Positions 1 to 8,486 of a stretch of DNA of 64,000 nt are shown here, one piece after another. The stretch covers positions 4,351,001 through 4,415,000 of the forward strand of contig NZ_CP060084.1 of assembly GCF_014211975.1 (NCBI RefSeq). The letters are read 5' to 3'. The translations under genes were made by a program, and so were the position numbers. Under the pieces are notes generated by a model that made no database searches, was not told where the DNA came from, and saw only the letters and a list, made by a program, of their open reading frames with translations. This stretch comes from Teredinibacter haidensis (GTDB lineage Bacteria; Pseudomonadota; Gammaproteobacteria; Pseudomonadales; Cellvibrionaceae). Position 1 is the first letter of the stretch. Every line of letters starts with the position of its first letter.

Positions 1-798
1 TCCGATCGTGAATCTGTGCTGGAAGGGCGTTTCAGTATTAAATATTACTACCGTTTGAAGTTCAGCGGTACCGTACGGGGTTTAACCGTCGGTGCGCCGG
101 TGGAGTTTCGCGGTATTAAAATTGGTGAAGTGGTTGATGTTGAATTGGACAGTGCAGAAAATGTTGGCGAAAGCCTGCATGTATTTATAGCCATGGAGCC
201 AGAACGACTGCAGTCCGGGGGCTCGCCTTCGCGAGAGGATGTGGATAACCGAATGGAGCGAATGGTGGAGCAGGGTTTGCGCGCGCAAATGAAAACAGCG
301 AGTATTATCACGGGCTCAAAATTTATCGACTTGGCTTTTGTTGATGAAGAGGAGCCGGTGGCCTTTATCCGAGCTGAAAATTATTCAGAGATACCGACTG
401 TCAGGGATACGATTGATCAGGTGGGCGAGCAAGCCTCAGATGTCTTGGCAAAAATCAGCCAAATCCCTTTCGATAAAATTGGCCATGAACTGGTCGGTAG
501 TCTCGAGAGCCTGAATTCATTACTTACAACGCTGGAAGAGCGCAATACGGCGACCAAGCTCGATAATACTATTAGTAATTTGGAGGAGACCATGGCAACT
601 GCCAATGGAGCCTTGCAGCAAATGACTGTAGCGATGATAAGTATCGACCAGGCCATTGCTCCGGATTCAGAATTGAAATACGAGCTTACCGAAATGGCGA
701 AATCACTCAGCGATGCCGCACGTTCACTTGAGCTGTTTATCAATGAATTAAATCGTCACCCCAATGCATTGATTTCAGGGAAGCCAAAAGATGAGTAA
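1..798 (+). CDS. pqiB: PqiB-like MCE (MlaD) domain protein, 5' end outside window
   Basis: The reading frame is open from base 1, so only the last 265 residues of a longer protein are visible; the GTG at 16 is internal. The segment starts with a final MCE/MlaD domain (SGTVRGLTVGAPVEFRGIKI), followed by a long helical, coiled-coil-like tail (about residues 145-250) and the ending RHPNALISGK typical of PqiB/YebT-type proteins. Such proteins form periplasmic tunnels that move lipids between inner and outer membranes. The stop overlaps the start of the downstream lipoprotein gene, as in pqiBC operons. The family is clear; PqiB rather than another multi-MCE protein is inferred from the pqiC partner. 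Confidence 0.85.
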   Translation, partial: SDRESVLEGRFSIKYYYRLKFSGTVRGLTVGAPVEFRGIKIGEVVDVELDSAENVGESLHVFIAMEPERLQSGGSPSREDVDNRMERMVEQGLRAQMKTASIITGSKFIDLAFVDEEEPVAFIRAENYSEIPTVRDTIDQVGEQASDVLAKISQIPFDKIGHELVGSLESLNSLLTTLEERNTATKLDNTISNLEETMATANGALQQMTVAMISIDQAIAPDSELKYELTEMAKSLSDAARSLELFINELNRHPNALISGKPKDE

Positions 799-1408
799 GT
801 ATCTACCCTTCTCGTTTAAACACCTATTATTCGCTGCTACCCTTTCGTTTTTATTGACGGGGTGCGTTTCCAGTGGGAAGCAAACGCAGTACTACTCATT
901 GTTTCCGGTAAAGTTTGATGCAGGAGCAGCAACTTACGCACTGAGCAGTGAGGATTTCAGTTTAGGGGTTGGTCCGGTTTCATTGCCGGAATTTATGGAT
1001 AACCCTTCTATCGTAAGCCTTACGTACACGCAACAGATTCGAATATCTCGCCACCATGCTTGGGCGGGAGATCTAAAGGCCAGTGTTATACGGGTAATAA
1101 GCTCCAATTTGAGTCAACGCCTTAATCACGAAAAAATCCAATCTTTTCCCTGGGATACGCGTATTCGACCCAAGTATCAGTTGAGAATTAATTTGGAGGA
1201 TTTCAGTGGTATTCCCGGAGGTGATGTGAACCTTGTCGCGAGCTGGGTATTAATGGATACCCAAAAGAATCGAGAAGTGATGGTTGGTAGAGAGAGGATA
1301 AATTTGTCTAGTGTTAACGATAGTGTAGATAGCTATGTGGAAGCTTTAAATCTGTTGATCAATAAATTTACTGCTGTTTTAGCGCAAAAAATAGCGGTAA
1401 ATCTATAA
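791..1408 (+). CDS. pqiC: PqiC-like ABC transport auxiliary lipoprotein
   Basis: A 205-aa protein with a lipoprotein signal peptide (lipobox LTGC, Cys25), so it should be lipid-anchored, most likely in the outer membrane. The mature part begins with the YYSLFP segment typical of the PqiC/DUF330 family, and GVGPVSLPEFMDNPSIV fits the same fold. PqiC is thought to dock the PqiB tunnel to the outer membrane. The ATG lies inside the 3' end of the MCE gene (8-bp overlap), which indicates translational coupling. A short gap separates it from the convergent acyltransferase gene. Confidence 0.82.
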   Translation: MSKYLPFSFKHLLFAATLSFLLTGCVSSGKQTQYYSLFPVKFDAGAATYALSSEDFSLGVGPVSLPEFMDNPSIVSLTYTQQIRISRHHAWAGDLKASVIRVISSNLSQRLNHEKIQSFPWDTRIRPKYQLRINLEDFSGIPGGDVNLVASWVLMDTQKNREVMVGRERINLSSVNDSVDSYVEALNLLINKFTAVLAQKIAVNL

Positions 1409-1413
1409 TATAT

Positions 1414-2136
1414 TTAGTCTCTTTTGTTGGGGGATGAGCAGATTCTTAGCCAGTGAAGGATGGAATTGTTCTGGCAGAAAATATCTTCTAGGGCGTCCTG
1501 TTTTTTCCAATAGCCTTCTGTATTTTCAAATAAAAATTCGCGTTTAAGAATTTTTCTTTTAGGGTTTAATGTTTTTACGACTTTAGCAGGGTTGCCTGCG
1601 GCAATAACATTGGCTGGGACATTATTAACCACAACTGCGCCAGCTCCTATAATAGAATTCTCACCGATCGTTACGCCTTTTCCAATAATTGCACGCAACC
1701 CAACCCAGACATTATTTTTTAACTCTACGGATTCGGTGCAGCGAAAAGGGCGTATTCGGTTATAGCTTCCGTGCCAATCACTATCTGAAATATAGACGTC
1801 TGCTGCGAGCATGCAGTTTGTGCCAATTTTAATTGATCTGGCCGAGGCGATATTTACGCCGGGAGAGATCAGACAGTAGTCACCAATATCGATATGCCCA
1901 CGCTGCTGTTTGCTTCGCCAGCAGGTTAATGTTACCGGTTGGTGGCAGTTGCTGATAATATGCAAAAAATTTCCCGCTACAATATCGCTACCGGTAATTT
2001 GGAGTGTTCGGGGTTTGTTGATGGCGAGGGAATGGCCCAGTTTGTCAAACTGCGGGCGAATCTTTCGTTCGATATACCAGCGGTTTAGTGTTCTTTGTAG
2101 CCGCCTAATAATAGCTGGAGTATGATTCTTGCGCAC
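1414..2136 (-). CDS. Hexapeptide-repeat (LbH) acyltransferase, WcaF/Maa-like
   Basis: A 240-aa protein with a left-handed beta-helix made of hexapeptide repeats (IKIGTNCML, VELKNNVWVG, VTIGENSIIGAGAVV) over about residues 85-195, ending with the VPANVIAAGNPAKVV cap typical of CoA-dependent O-acetyltransferases such as WcaF and Maa. It probably acetylates a sugar of a surface polysaccharide or a small molecule; the acceptor cannot be read. The N-terminus is unusually basic. The start is GTG at 2136; no ATG is available before the conserved region. Its first codons overlap those of the divergent methyltransferase gene. Confidence 0.75.
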   Translation of the reverse strand: MRKNHTPAIIRRLQRTLNRWYIERKIRPQFDKLGHSLAINKPRTLQITGSDIVAGNFLHIISNCHQPVTLTCWRSKQQRGHIDIGDYCLISPGVNIASARSIKIGTNCMLAADVYISDSDWHGSYNRIRPFRCTESVELKNNVWVGLRAIIGKGVTIGENSIIGAGAVVVNNVPANVIAAGNPAKVVKTLNPKRKILKREFLFENTEGYWKKQDALEDIFCQNNSILHWLRICSSPNKRD

Positions 2137-2782
2137 CGAATATTTCCCAAGTCCCGCTGAGTTTTTTCAGCATCATAGCATTAAAGGTTTTCTTGCCGAG
2201 ATTGAGGGTAATACTCTTTTCCAGGCTGCCCTAAGGGCCGCGGGTATTGGCCCTTGCCTGGAGATTGGCAGCTACTGCGGTAAATCGACGGTCTATCTTG
2301 GTCTTGCATGTCAGCAAACAGGTAATACGCTGTATGCGGTGGATCACCATCGTGGTTCGGAAGAGCACCAGATGGGCGAAGAGTATCACGATATTGATTT
2401 ATTCGATGCTTCCGTCAACAAAATGGATAGCTTTCCGCGCTTTCGTCACACTCTAAATTTGGCGTTGCTAAATGAAACTGTCGTGCCGGTCGTGGCAAGC
2501 TCTGCCGTTACCGTACGCCACTGGAAAACGCCTTTGGGCATGGTGTTTATCGATGGCGGCCACAGTGATGAAATGGCCATAAACGACTGTTTGCGCTGGA
2601 GTGAAAAAATTGCCGTGGGTGGTTTAATAGCTATTCACGATATTTTCGAAAAGCCGGAAAATGGAGGGCAAGGCCCGTATCTGGGGATGCAGGCCGTGCT
2701 GAATAGAGGCGGCTTTGAGTTGATTGACCGAGTTGAATCTTTAGCGATATTGAAGCGGCGCGATAATCTGGTGGAAGAATAA
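2129..2782 (+). CDS. Class I SAM-dependent methyltransferase (Methyltransf_24 type)
   Basis: A 217-aa Rossmann-fold methyltransferase. Motif I is CLEIGSYCGKSTVYLG (about residues 44-59), followed by AVDHHRGSEEH, the acidic motif VFIDGGHSDEMAINDC and IAIHDIFE, as in the class-24 family that often acts in surface-glycan or secondary metabolism. A stop codon at 2123-2125 leaves TTG at 2129 as the first usable start. This start lies inside the first codons of the divergent acyltransferase. The two genes may serve one glycan-modification step, but that rests only on adjacency. Confidence 0.72.
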   Translation: MRTEYFPSPAEFFQHHSIKGFLAEIEGNTLFQAALRAAGIGPCLEIGSYCGKSTVYLGLACQQTGNTLYAVDHHRGSEEHQMGEEYHDIDLFDASVNKMDSFPRFRHTLNLALLNETVVPVVASSAVTVRHWKTPLGMVFIDGGHSDEMAINDCLRWSEKIAVGGLIAIHDIFEKPENGGQGPYLGMQAVLNRGGFELIDRVESLAILKRRDNLVEE

Positions 2783-3361
2783 ATCGCGTACACCAATGCT
2801 GGCCGAAGGTGCTCAAGTTTTACCGGCCAGAGTAACTATTATATTGGTAGACGGCGTTTACTTCGGATTGTGCTATTCGTATTTAGCTTGAAATATGTCT
2901 TGGGGTTAGGGGGTAGATCTACTGATTTCACTTGCCAGTTATTCGTCAGTTTTATGTATCGTTGCACGCAAAATCAGCGTTTGAAAAGTTGTCCTAATGA
3001 CGAAGGGAGAACGCATGGGCGATATTGTTCAGTCTAGGCCTGTTTTCGGTGTTGCAGTTCTTGCTAATGAGAGCGTTTTGGCCTCTCGCGAAATATATCT
3101 GAACTTGATCGGAGGATTCCTCGCCTTCTATTGCTTGCGTGATCGTAAGCTTTTTAAAACTCTCTTCTGACGCAACCGCTCTTAAGTAAGGGAATAGTCA
3201 GTAGCAATTCAATTATCGATAGAGACGGTTCTATTTTTACGCCCGCTATTTTTTTTGCGCAGTGATTGAGGGTATTAATATTGAGGGTATTAATATCGCA
3301 AGTTACTCAAAAATTGTGGAGTCTGATTTTCCTTCAATAATTGAATGCCGCTGAGAATTCT
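2783..3361. other. Intergenic region without recognised gene
   Basis: About 580 bases between a methyltransferase and ectR, which ends into it. No convincing coding frame, RNA or terminator was found. It contains a perfect 15-base tandem duplication at 3265-3294. Confidence 0.5.
3265..3294. repeat. 15-bp perfect tandem duplication
   Basis: The unit attgagggtattaat occurs twice back to back (3265-3279 and 3280-3294). Two copies only; looks like a recent slippage or duplication event in non-coding DNA. Confidence 0.85.
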
Positions 3362-3922
3362 TTACTTTGTTTCCTGTTTTTCTGGGAAGGGATCAAGCTT
3401 TTCGATGGTTGTACTTTGGCGATCCAGTATACCGATATCGAGTACGGGAGCTGCGTCAATATGTTGCGCGTCCATCATTTGGGCGACGCGTTGAAGTGCC
3501 GAGATGATCATGGTCTGCTCCCATTTTTGCAGGTCTCCGAATCGACGGGAGAAGTGCTCTTGGAGAGGGATTGGCGCTTCTTTTAGTATTTCGGCGGCAT
3601 GGTGGGTAAGGTAGGCGTGTACTTTTCGCTTGTCTTCTTTTGAGCGCACGCGATAAACCAGCTCGCGTTTTTCGAGTCGATCAAGGATGGTGGTAACGGT
3701 GGCCTGGCTGAGGCTTATTTCATTGGCAAGCTCGCCAATAGTCACTTCACCTTTGTCTCGAATGGTTTGCAGCAGCAGGATTTGAGGCGCGGTGAGCCCT
3801 GTGGTCTTGGCTAAGTGTTTGGAGTGTAAGTCGGTGGCTCTAATTACGCGCCTCAGGGCCACTAGTACTTCTTCAATGCTATTCAAAAGTGCTTCTCTAT
3901 AATAGTGATCTAAAAAATGCAT
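3362..3922 (-). CDS. ectR: MarR-family regulator of ectoine genes (EctR-like)
   Basis: A winged-helix MarR protein of 186 aa from the ATG at 3922; a TTG at 3946 would add eight residues. The DNA-binding core is about VTIGELANEISLSQATVTTI followed by the wing with KEDKRKVHAYLT. The N-terminal ALRRVIRATDLHSKHLAK segment resembles EctR1 proteins, which repress ectABC in halotolerant methylotrophs. It is divergent from ectA, and a sequence close to the reported EctR1 operator lies between them at 4163-4180. Family certain; role as ect regulator inferred from position, similarity and the operator. Confidence 0.85.
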   Translation of the reverse strand: MHFLDHYYREALLNSIEEVLVALRRVIRATDLHSKHLAKTTGLTAPQILLLQTIRDKGEVTIGELANEISLSQATVTTILDRLEKRELVYRVRSKEDKRKVHAYLTHHAAEILKEAPIPLQEHFSRRFGDLQKWEQTMIISALQRVAQMMDAQHIDAAPVLDIGILDRQSTTIEKLDPFPEKQETK

Positions 3923-4302
3923 TATATCTTGGGGTTCGTTGATCAAGCCCAGGCATACTCTGCGTGTACGCCAAGCTAGTCATGCGCCACTTATGCCGTT
4001 CGATAGGTACTTCCTGAGCCAATAGCGCTCACCCCGCAAGACGGTATCACATTATCCCATACGTTAAGAATCCCTTCGGGCTTAGCTGATGAGCCTAGTA
4101 CAGGTATTGATTCCCTTCGTTCGGTCTTTGCTGTTGGTACTTAGAGCCTAGAGATAAAATTTTCTTTAGTGTACTATATTTAGTACTCAAAATATCTTTT
4201 TGGTTGTTCGGTTGTAGAAAAACATGTTTTTGCTAGTTTTGGTAAGAAATATTATTCCTAGTCACCCAATTATCCTTAGAGAGCTAATCAATATACTCAT
4301 AA
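3923..4302. promoter_or_regulatory. ectR-ectA divergent regulatory region
   Basis: Non-coding 380 bases between divergent ectR and ectA, AT-rich toward ectA. It carries the EctR-like operator and an overlapping perfect inverted repeat (4163-4186). No clear Shine-Dalgarno precedes the ectA ATG, so translation of ectA may be weak or the leader unusual. Confidence 0.6.
4163..4186. promoter_or_regulatory. EctR1-type operator with overlapping inverted repeat
   Basis: Bases 4163-4180 read TCTTTAGT-GT-ACTATATT, very close to the pseudopalindrome that I recall being reported as the EctR1 site of Methylomicrobium (TATTTAGT-GT-ACTATATA). Overlapping it, GTACTA-tatt-TAGTAC (4171-4186) is a perfect inverted repeat. 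It is about 120 bases upstream of the ectA start and 240 from ectR, fitting repression of ectA and perhaps autoregulation. Confidence 0.65.
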
Positions 4303-4833
4303 ATGGGGGACTCTTTGCCTTCTTCTCAAAATATTAAGTTTAGAATACCTGTGCTTGAAGACGGTATGTCCGTATTCCGGTTGATCCAACGCTGTCCACC
4401 GCTCGATACCAACTCCAGTTACTGTAATTTGCTCCAGTGTGGACACTTCTCAAGCACTTCGGTGGCGGCTGATCTGGATGGTGAGCTGGTCGGGTTTATA
4501 TCGGGATACCTAGTGCCAGAGCGCCCGGGCATTCTGTTTATCTGGCAAGTAGCCGTTGACGAACGCGCTCGCGGGCTTGGGTTGGTGTCTCAGATGTTGG
4601 CGCATATGCTGAATCGCTCGTCTTGCCGGGGTATCCGTCATCTAGAGACAACCATTACTAAAGATAATAAGCCTTCATGGGGGCTTTTTAAAAGCTTAGC
4701 TAAGCGGTTGGGCGCCGATATTCAGTCTTCTAGTTGGCTAGACAAGCAAGCGCATTTTGACGGTCAGCATGACTCGGAATCGCTGGTTCGTATCGGCCCC
4801 TTCAACCTTGGCCAGACAAGAGACTTATTATGA
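4303..4833 (+). CDS. ectA: L-2,4-diaminobutyrate N-gamma-acetyltransferase
   Basis: A 176-aa GNAT acetyltransferase making N-gamma-acetyl-diaminobutyrate, the second step of ectoine synthesis. The EctA signature is clear: DGMSVFRLIQRCPPLDTNSSYCN near the start, AADLDGELVGFISGY, the acetyl-CoA loop VDERARGLGL and the family motif TITKDNKPSWGLFKSLA. The stop overlaps the ectB start (ATGA), so the two genes are translationally coupled. Length is normal for the family. Confidence 0.95.
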   Translation: MGDSLPSSQNIKFRIPVLEDGMSVFRLIQRCPPLDTNSSYCNLLQCGHFSSTSVAADLDGELVGFISGYLVPERPGILFIWQVAVDERARGLGLVSQMLAHMLNRSSCRGIRHLETTITKDNKPSWGLFKSLAKRLGADIQSSSWLDKQAHFDGQHDSESLVRIGPFNLGQTRDLL

Positions 4834-6122
4834 AAATTTTTGATGAAATCGAATCGGAAGTGCAAAGCTATGCCCGCTCATTCCCACGTGTTTTTAATCG
4901 CGCCAAGGGTGAGTTTATGTGGGATGAAGAGGGACAGCAGTATTTGGACTTTCTAGCTGGTGCGGGAACCCTAAATTATGGCCACAACAACCCGCTTTTT
5001 AAAGACACACTCCTGAAGTACATTGAAAACGATGGTATTACCCACGGTTTGGATATGCATACCAGAGCCAAGGGCGAATTCTTACAAGCCTTTAGCGACA
5101 AAATCCTCAAACCTAGGGATATGGAGTATGTCGTGCAGTTTACCGGACCAACAGGTACCAATGCCGTGGAAGCGGCCATGAAAATTGCCCGTAATGTGAC
5201 GGGGCAGCAGAATATTGTGACGTTTACGAATGGCTTTCATGGGGTAAGCTTGGGTTCTCTGGCGGCAACAGGAAATTCTCACCACAGAGATGCAGCCGGT
5301 GTCAGCCTAACCGGCACCCACCGCATGCCTTACGACGGGTATTTGGGAGATAACATCGACACCACGGAATACCTCGATAAGGTGCTCTCGGATTCTAGCA
5401 GTGGGATTAACTCTCCTGCGGCGGTGATCGTTGAGACCGTTCAAGGTGAAGGCGGCATTAATGCGGCCAGTATTGAATGGCTGCAAAATCTTCAAACCGT
5501 ATGCCGAAAGCACAAAATTCTATTGATCGTCGATGACATTCAGGCCGGTTGTGGTCGTACCGGCGACTTTTTCAGCTTTGAAGAGGCGGGAATCGAACCG
5601 GATATTATTACCTTATCGAAATCGCTTGGTGGTTACGGCTTACCTTTTGCAGTAGTTCTTATGAAGCCGGAGTTAGATCAGTGGAAGCCGGGCGAACATA
5701 ACGGCACCTTCCGGGGCAACAACCTCGCCTTTGTCACCGCCAAAGCGGCGATCGAACATTATTGGTCGGATGATCACTTCTCGGCAGAGATTAAGCGTAA
5801 GGGGCGATATATTTCAGATCGTCTGGAAGGCATCGTCCGGCAATATGGCGAAGGCAATTTTACCGCCAAGGGGCGTGGTATGTTTCAGGGCATCAATTGT
5901 GTTAACGGAGAAATTGCCGGAAAAATTACCAGCAAAGCTTTCAAAAATGGGCTCCTTATCGAAACCAGTGGGGCGGATGATCACATAGTTAAATTTTTGT
6001 GCCCATTGGTTGTTACCGATGAAAACCTCAAAAAAGGTATCGATATCGTTGAAGACGCTATTCGGGAGCTATGTGCCAAAGAAGATATTCCTGAGGAAAG
6101 CGTTTATTTTGAAGGAGATTAA
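4830..6122 (+). CDS. ectB: Diaminobutyrate-2-oxoglutarate transaminase
   Basis: A 430-aa class III PLP aminotransferase that converts aspartate semialdehyde to 2,4-diaminobutyrate, the first committed step to ectoine. Visible signatures are TGPTGTNAVEAAMKIAR, HGVSLGSLAATGN, VETVQGEGGIN, the cofactor motif VDDIQAGCGRTG and the PLP lysine in TLSKSLGGYG (Lys264). It starts inside the ectA stop. The next ect gene, ectC, is 282 bases away rather than adjacent. Confidence 0.96.
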   Translation: MKIFDEIESEVQSYARSFPRVFNRAKGEFMWDEEGQQYLDFLAGAGTLNYGHNNPLFKDTLLKYIENDGITHGLDMHTRAKGEFLQAFSDKILKPRDMEYVVQFTGPTGTNAVEAAMKIARNVTGQQNIVTFTNGFHGVSLGSLAATGNSHHRDAAGVSLTGTHRMPYDGYLGDNIDTTEYLDKVLSDSSSGINSPAAVIVETVQGEGGINAASIEWLQNLQTVCRKHKILLIVDDIQAGCGRTGDFFSFEEAGIEPDIITLSKSLGGYGLPFAVVLMKPELDQWKPGEHNGTFRGNNLAFVTAKAAIEHYWSDDHFSAEIKRKGRYISDRLEGIVRQYGEGNFTAKGRGMFQGINCVNGEIAGKITSKAFKNGLLIETSGADDHIVKFLCPLVVTDENLKKGIDIVEDAIRELCAKEDIPEESVYFEGD

Positions 6123-6343
6123 GTTTTAACCGGTAGAAAATATGGGCTTCAACTCCGTGTTTGGGCTGGTGAAAAGGCGTTATCATCTTTTTAAGCTTAT
6201 GGTCAGCCATTAACTTTTATGTGTGTTAGGGGAAGGTACACTTCGAGTGGTGCCTTGTACGGAATGTTAAACCCGGCGACCAATTCAATAGACCGCTTGA
6301 CGCGCTTGCAACGCAGGTAGTTTTCAACTGCCTGCTAGCTATG

Positions 6344-6358
6344 TTTAGTCAAACTACT
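6344..6358. promoter_or_regulatory. Possible second EctR-like half-palindrome before ectC
   Basis: TTTAGT-caa-ACTACT recalls the operator before ectA (TTTAGT-GT-ACTATA) but with a 3-base spacer. It lies 46 bases before the ectC ATG in the unusually long ectB-ectC gap. Weak; similarity could be chance in this AT-rich stretch. Confidence 0.3.
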
Positions 6359-6404
6359 GAAAGCTAGTGAACAACCATAAAAAATCGCAAAATAAGGCAA
6401 TGCA

Positions 6405-6809
6405 ATGATCGTACGTAATCTACCCGAAGCCAACCAATCCGATCGAAGAATTGTATCTCCCGATGGCAACTGGGAAAGCACACGGTTGCTTCTCAAGGAA
6501 GATCAAATGGGTTTCTCTTTTCACATCACAACCATCTACGATGGTGCTGACTTTCAAATGCATTATCAAAACCATTTGGAGTCGGTTTATTGCATCTCTG
6601 GTGAAGGTGAGGTGGAAACACTGGCCGATGGGAAGAAATATCCTATCAAACCGGGGACGGTTTACATCTTAGATAAGCACGACAAGCACGTACTTCGCGC
6701 CTTTAAGGAAATGACCATGGCTTGTGTTTTTAATCCACCGCTTAATGGTAAGGAAGTTCACAATGCCGAAGGCGCTTATGAGTTAGATGCAGAAGCCATT
6801 ACACCGTAA
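6405..6809 (+). CDS. ectC: L-ectoine synthase
   Basis: A 134-aa cupin enzyme that cyclises N-gamma-acetyl-diaminobutyrate to ectoine. The family start MIVRNL, the segment WESTRLLLKEDQMGFSFH, the metal-site region HYQNHLESVYCISGEGEVE and the closing DKHDKHVLRAF are all present, so the protein looks complete. It is set apart from ectAB by 282 bases, which suggests its own promoter or a processed long leader. No hydroxylase gene (ectD) or specialised aspartokinase is seen nearby. Confidence 0.96.
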   Translation: MIVRNLPEANQSDRRIVSPDGNWESTRLLLKEDQMGFSFHITTIYDGADFQMHYQNHLESVYCISGEGEVETLADGKKYPIKPGTVYILDKHDKHVLRAFKEMTMACVFNPPLNGKEVHNAEGAYELDAEAITP

Positions 6810-7079
6810 TTGTTTAATTGTGAGTGATGAGTCTATTGATAGCGATAGCGGTAGAAATCTTTCAGCTGTTGAAAATGTCTATCCTTTACTGAAGAGCCAA
6901 AGTACGCCACGGGTCAAACGAGATGGGCCCGTGGCTTACCCCCTTAAAGGCAGCAAACGGCTTGTTGATATTTCTTGCTTCCGGTCGCTTGAGTCGTTAT
7001 TCGATATATCGTTCCATACAATCGCCACTGAATTCCCCACCCGCACTGCCGGAAACATTCTGCTTATTGGAACCCCCTG

Positions 7080-8486
7080 ATGGTTTATTCTTTTATTGGT
7101 TTTTTACTGTGTTTCACTTTTATTGGATTGGCATCCGCTTGGCGCAGTCGCGGCACGAAAGAAGATTATTACCTTGCCAGTGGCAATGTGCGCCCCTGGT
7201 TAGTGGGCTTGTCGGCAGTAGCGACCAACAACAGCGGTTATATGTTTATCGGTGTTATAGGTTATACCTACACGACTGGCTTGGCTTCGATCTGGCTTAT
7301 GATTGGATGGATAGCGGGTGACTTTTTGGCATCCCTATACGTACACAGACGTTTGAGGCAAGCGACTGAAAATAGTTCTGAGGTTAGCTATGCGGGTGTG
7401 CTGGGCAATTGGTATGGGCAAAAATTTACGACGCTTCAGCGTCTGATCGGATTGATATCCCTATTTTTTTTGTTGACCTATGCGGCTGCGCAGCTCGTCG
7501 CAGGCGGTAAGGCTTTGCATGTCCTACTAGACTGGCCGCTGTGGTCTGGGGCGGTTGCCGGTGCGATTTTGGTGAGCCTCTATTGTTTTGCCGGAGGAAT
7601 CCGCGCCTCGATCTGGACCGATGCCGCCCAGTCCATTGTTATGATCGTCGCAATGGGAACACTTCTGGCTGTTGCAGTATTGAATCTGGGCGGTGTTTCT
7701 AACGCCATCGTAGAGATGCGGGCCGTAGAAGGATTTATGGACTGGCTGCCAAAAAACTTGGTATTCCCGGGGGTACTGGGTGGCAGCTTATTTATTGTGA
7801 GTTGGTTGTTTGCCGGTTTATCCGTGATTGGACAGCCCCACATAATGGTGCGGTTTATGACCTTAAATAATTCCGCGAATATGCGCCAGGCAAAATCGTG
7901 GTATTACCTGTGGTTCACGCTCTTCTACTGCCTGGCCACAGGTGTGGGCCTGCTTTCTCGCGTTTATTTATCGGATGCCGGGGCGTTCGATGCGGAATTG
8001 GCTTTACCGACTATGGCGCAGCAGTTACTGCCCTCCGCTCTTGTCGGGTTGATTCTTGCTGGAATTTTTGCCGGAACTATGTCAACCGCCGATTCTCTGG
8101 TGCTCAGCTGTTCTGCGGCGATTACGCACGATATTCTGCCTCATAAAATCGAACGCACCTGGCTGTTAAAACTGACGACGGTATTCATTACCGGTGTCGC
8201 CCTTTTGTTGGCTCTGTCGAACAACCAAAGCGTATTTAGTATGGTTATTATGGCATGGTCGGGATTGGCGAGTGCCTTCGCGCCTTTGCTACTATTTATG
8301 TGTTTGGGTAAGCAGCCATCTCAGACCGCAGGTATTATCGCCATGCTCGCGGGGTTTACGGTTGCGCTCGTGTGGCGCCTGCTCGGCATGCACGAGATGG
8401 TTTACGAAGGCTTGCCCGGAATTTTAATTGGCCTAATGATATTGTATTTTTACAATTTGTTACCTGGGGCCAGCAACGAACGCTAA
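7080..8486 (+). CDS. Sodium:solute symporter (SSS/PutP-like family)
   Basis: A 468-aa inner-membrane protein with about 12-13 hydrophobic helices. SSS features include RGTKEDYYLASGNVRPW at the start, ATNNSGYMFIGVIGYTYTTG in helix 2, the core YCFAGGIRASIWTDAAQS and the late GIFAGTMSTADS. Such carriers use sodium to import proline, pantothenate or similar solutes. Placement 270 bases after ectC suggests a compatible solute or precursor as substrate, but this is inferred from position only. The 270-base gap has an open frame (6787-7080) that does not look like a protein. Confidence 0.88.
   Translation: MVYSFIGFLLCFTFIGLASAWRSRGTKEDYYLASGNVRPWLVGLSAVATNNSGYMFIGVIGYTYTTGLASIWLMIGWIAGDFLASLYVHRRLRQATENSSEVSYAGVLGNWYGQKFTTLQRLIGLISLFFLLTYAAAQLVAGGKALHVLLDWPLWSGAVAGAILVSLYCFAGGIRASIWTDAAQSIVMIVAMGTLLAVAVLNLGGVSNAIVEMRAVEGFMDWLPKNLVFPGVLGGSLFIVSWLFAGLSVIGQPHIMVRFMTLNNSANMRQAKSWYYLWFTLFYCLATGVGLLSRVYLSDAGAFDAELALPTMAQQLLPSALVGLILAGIFAGTMSTADSLVLSCSAAITHDILPHKIERTWLLKLTTVFITGVALLLALSNNQSVFSMVIMAWSGLASAFAPLLLFMCLGKQPSQTAGIIAMLAGFTVALVWRLLGMHEMVYEGLPGILIGLMILYFYNLLPGASNER

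Noticed and set aside
6787..7080. 97-aa frame between ectC and the symporter gene
   Set aside because: Starts inside ectC, has no family features and no ribosome site; composition not protein-like.
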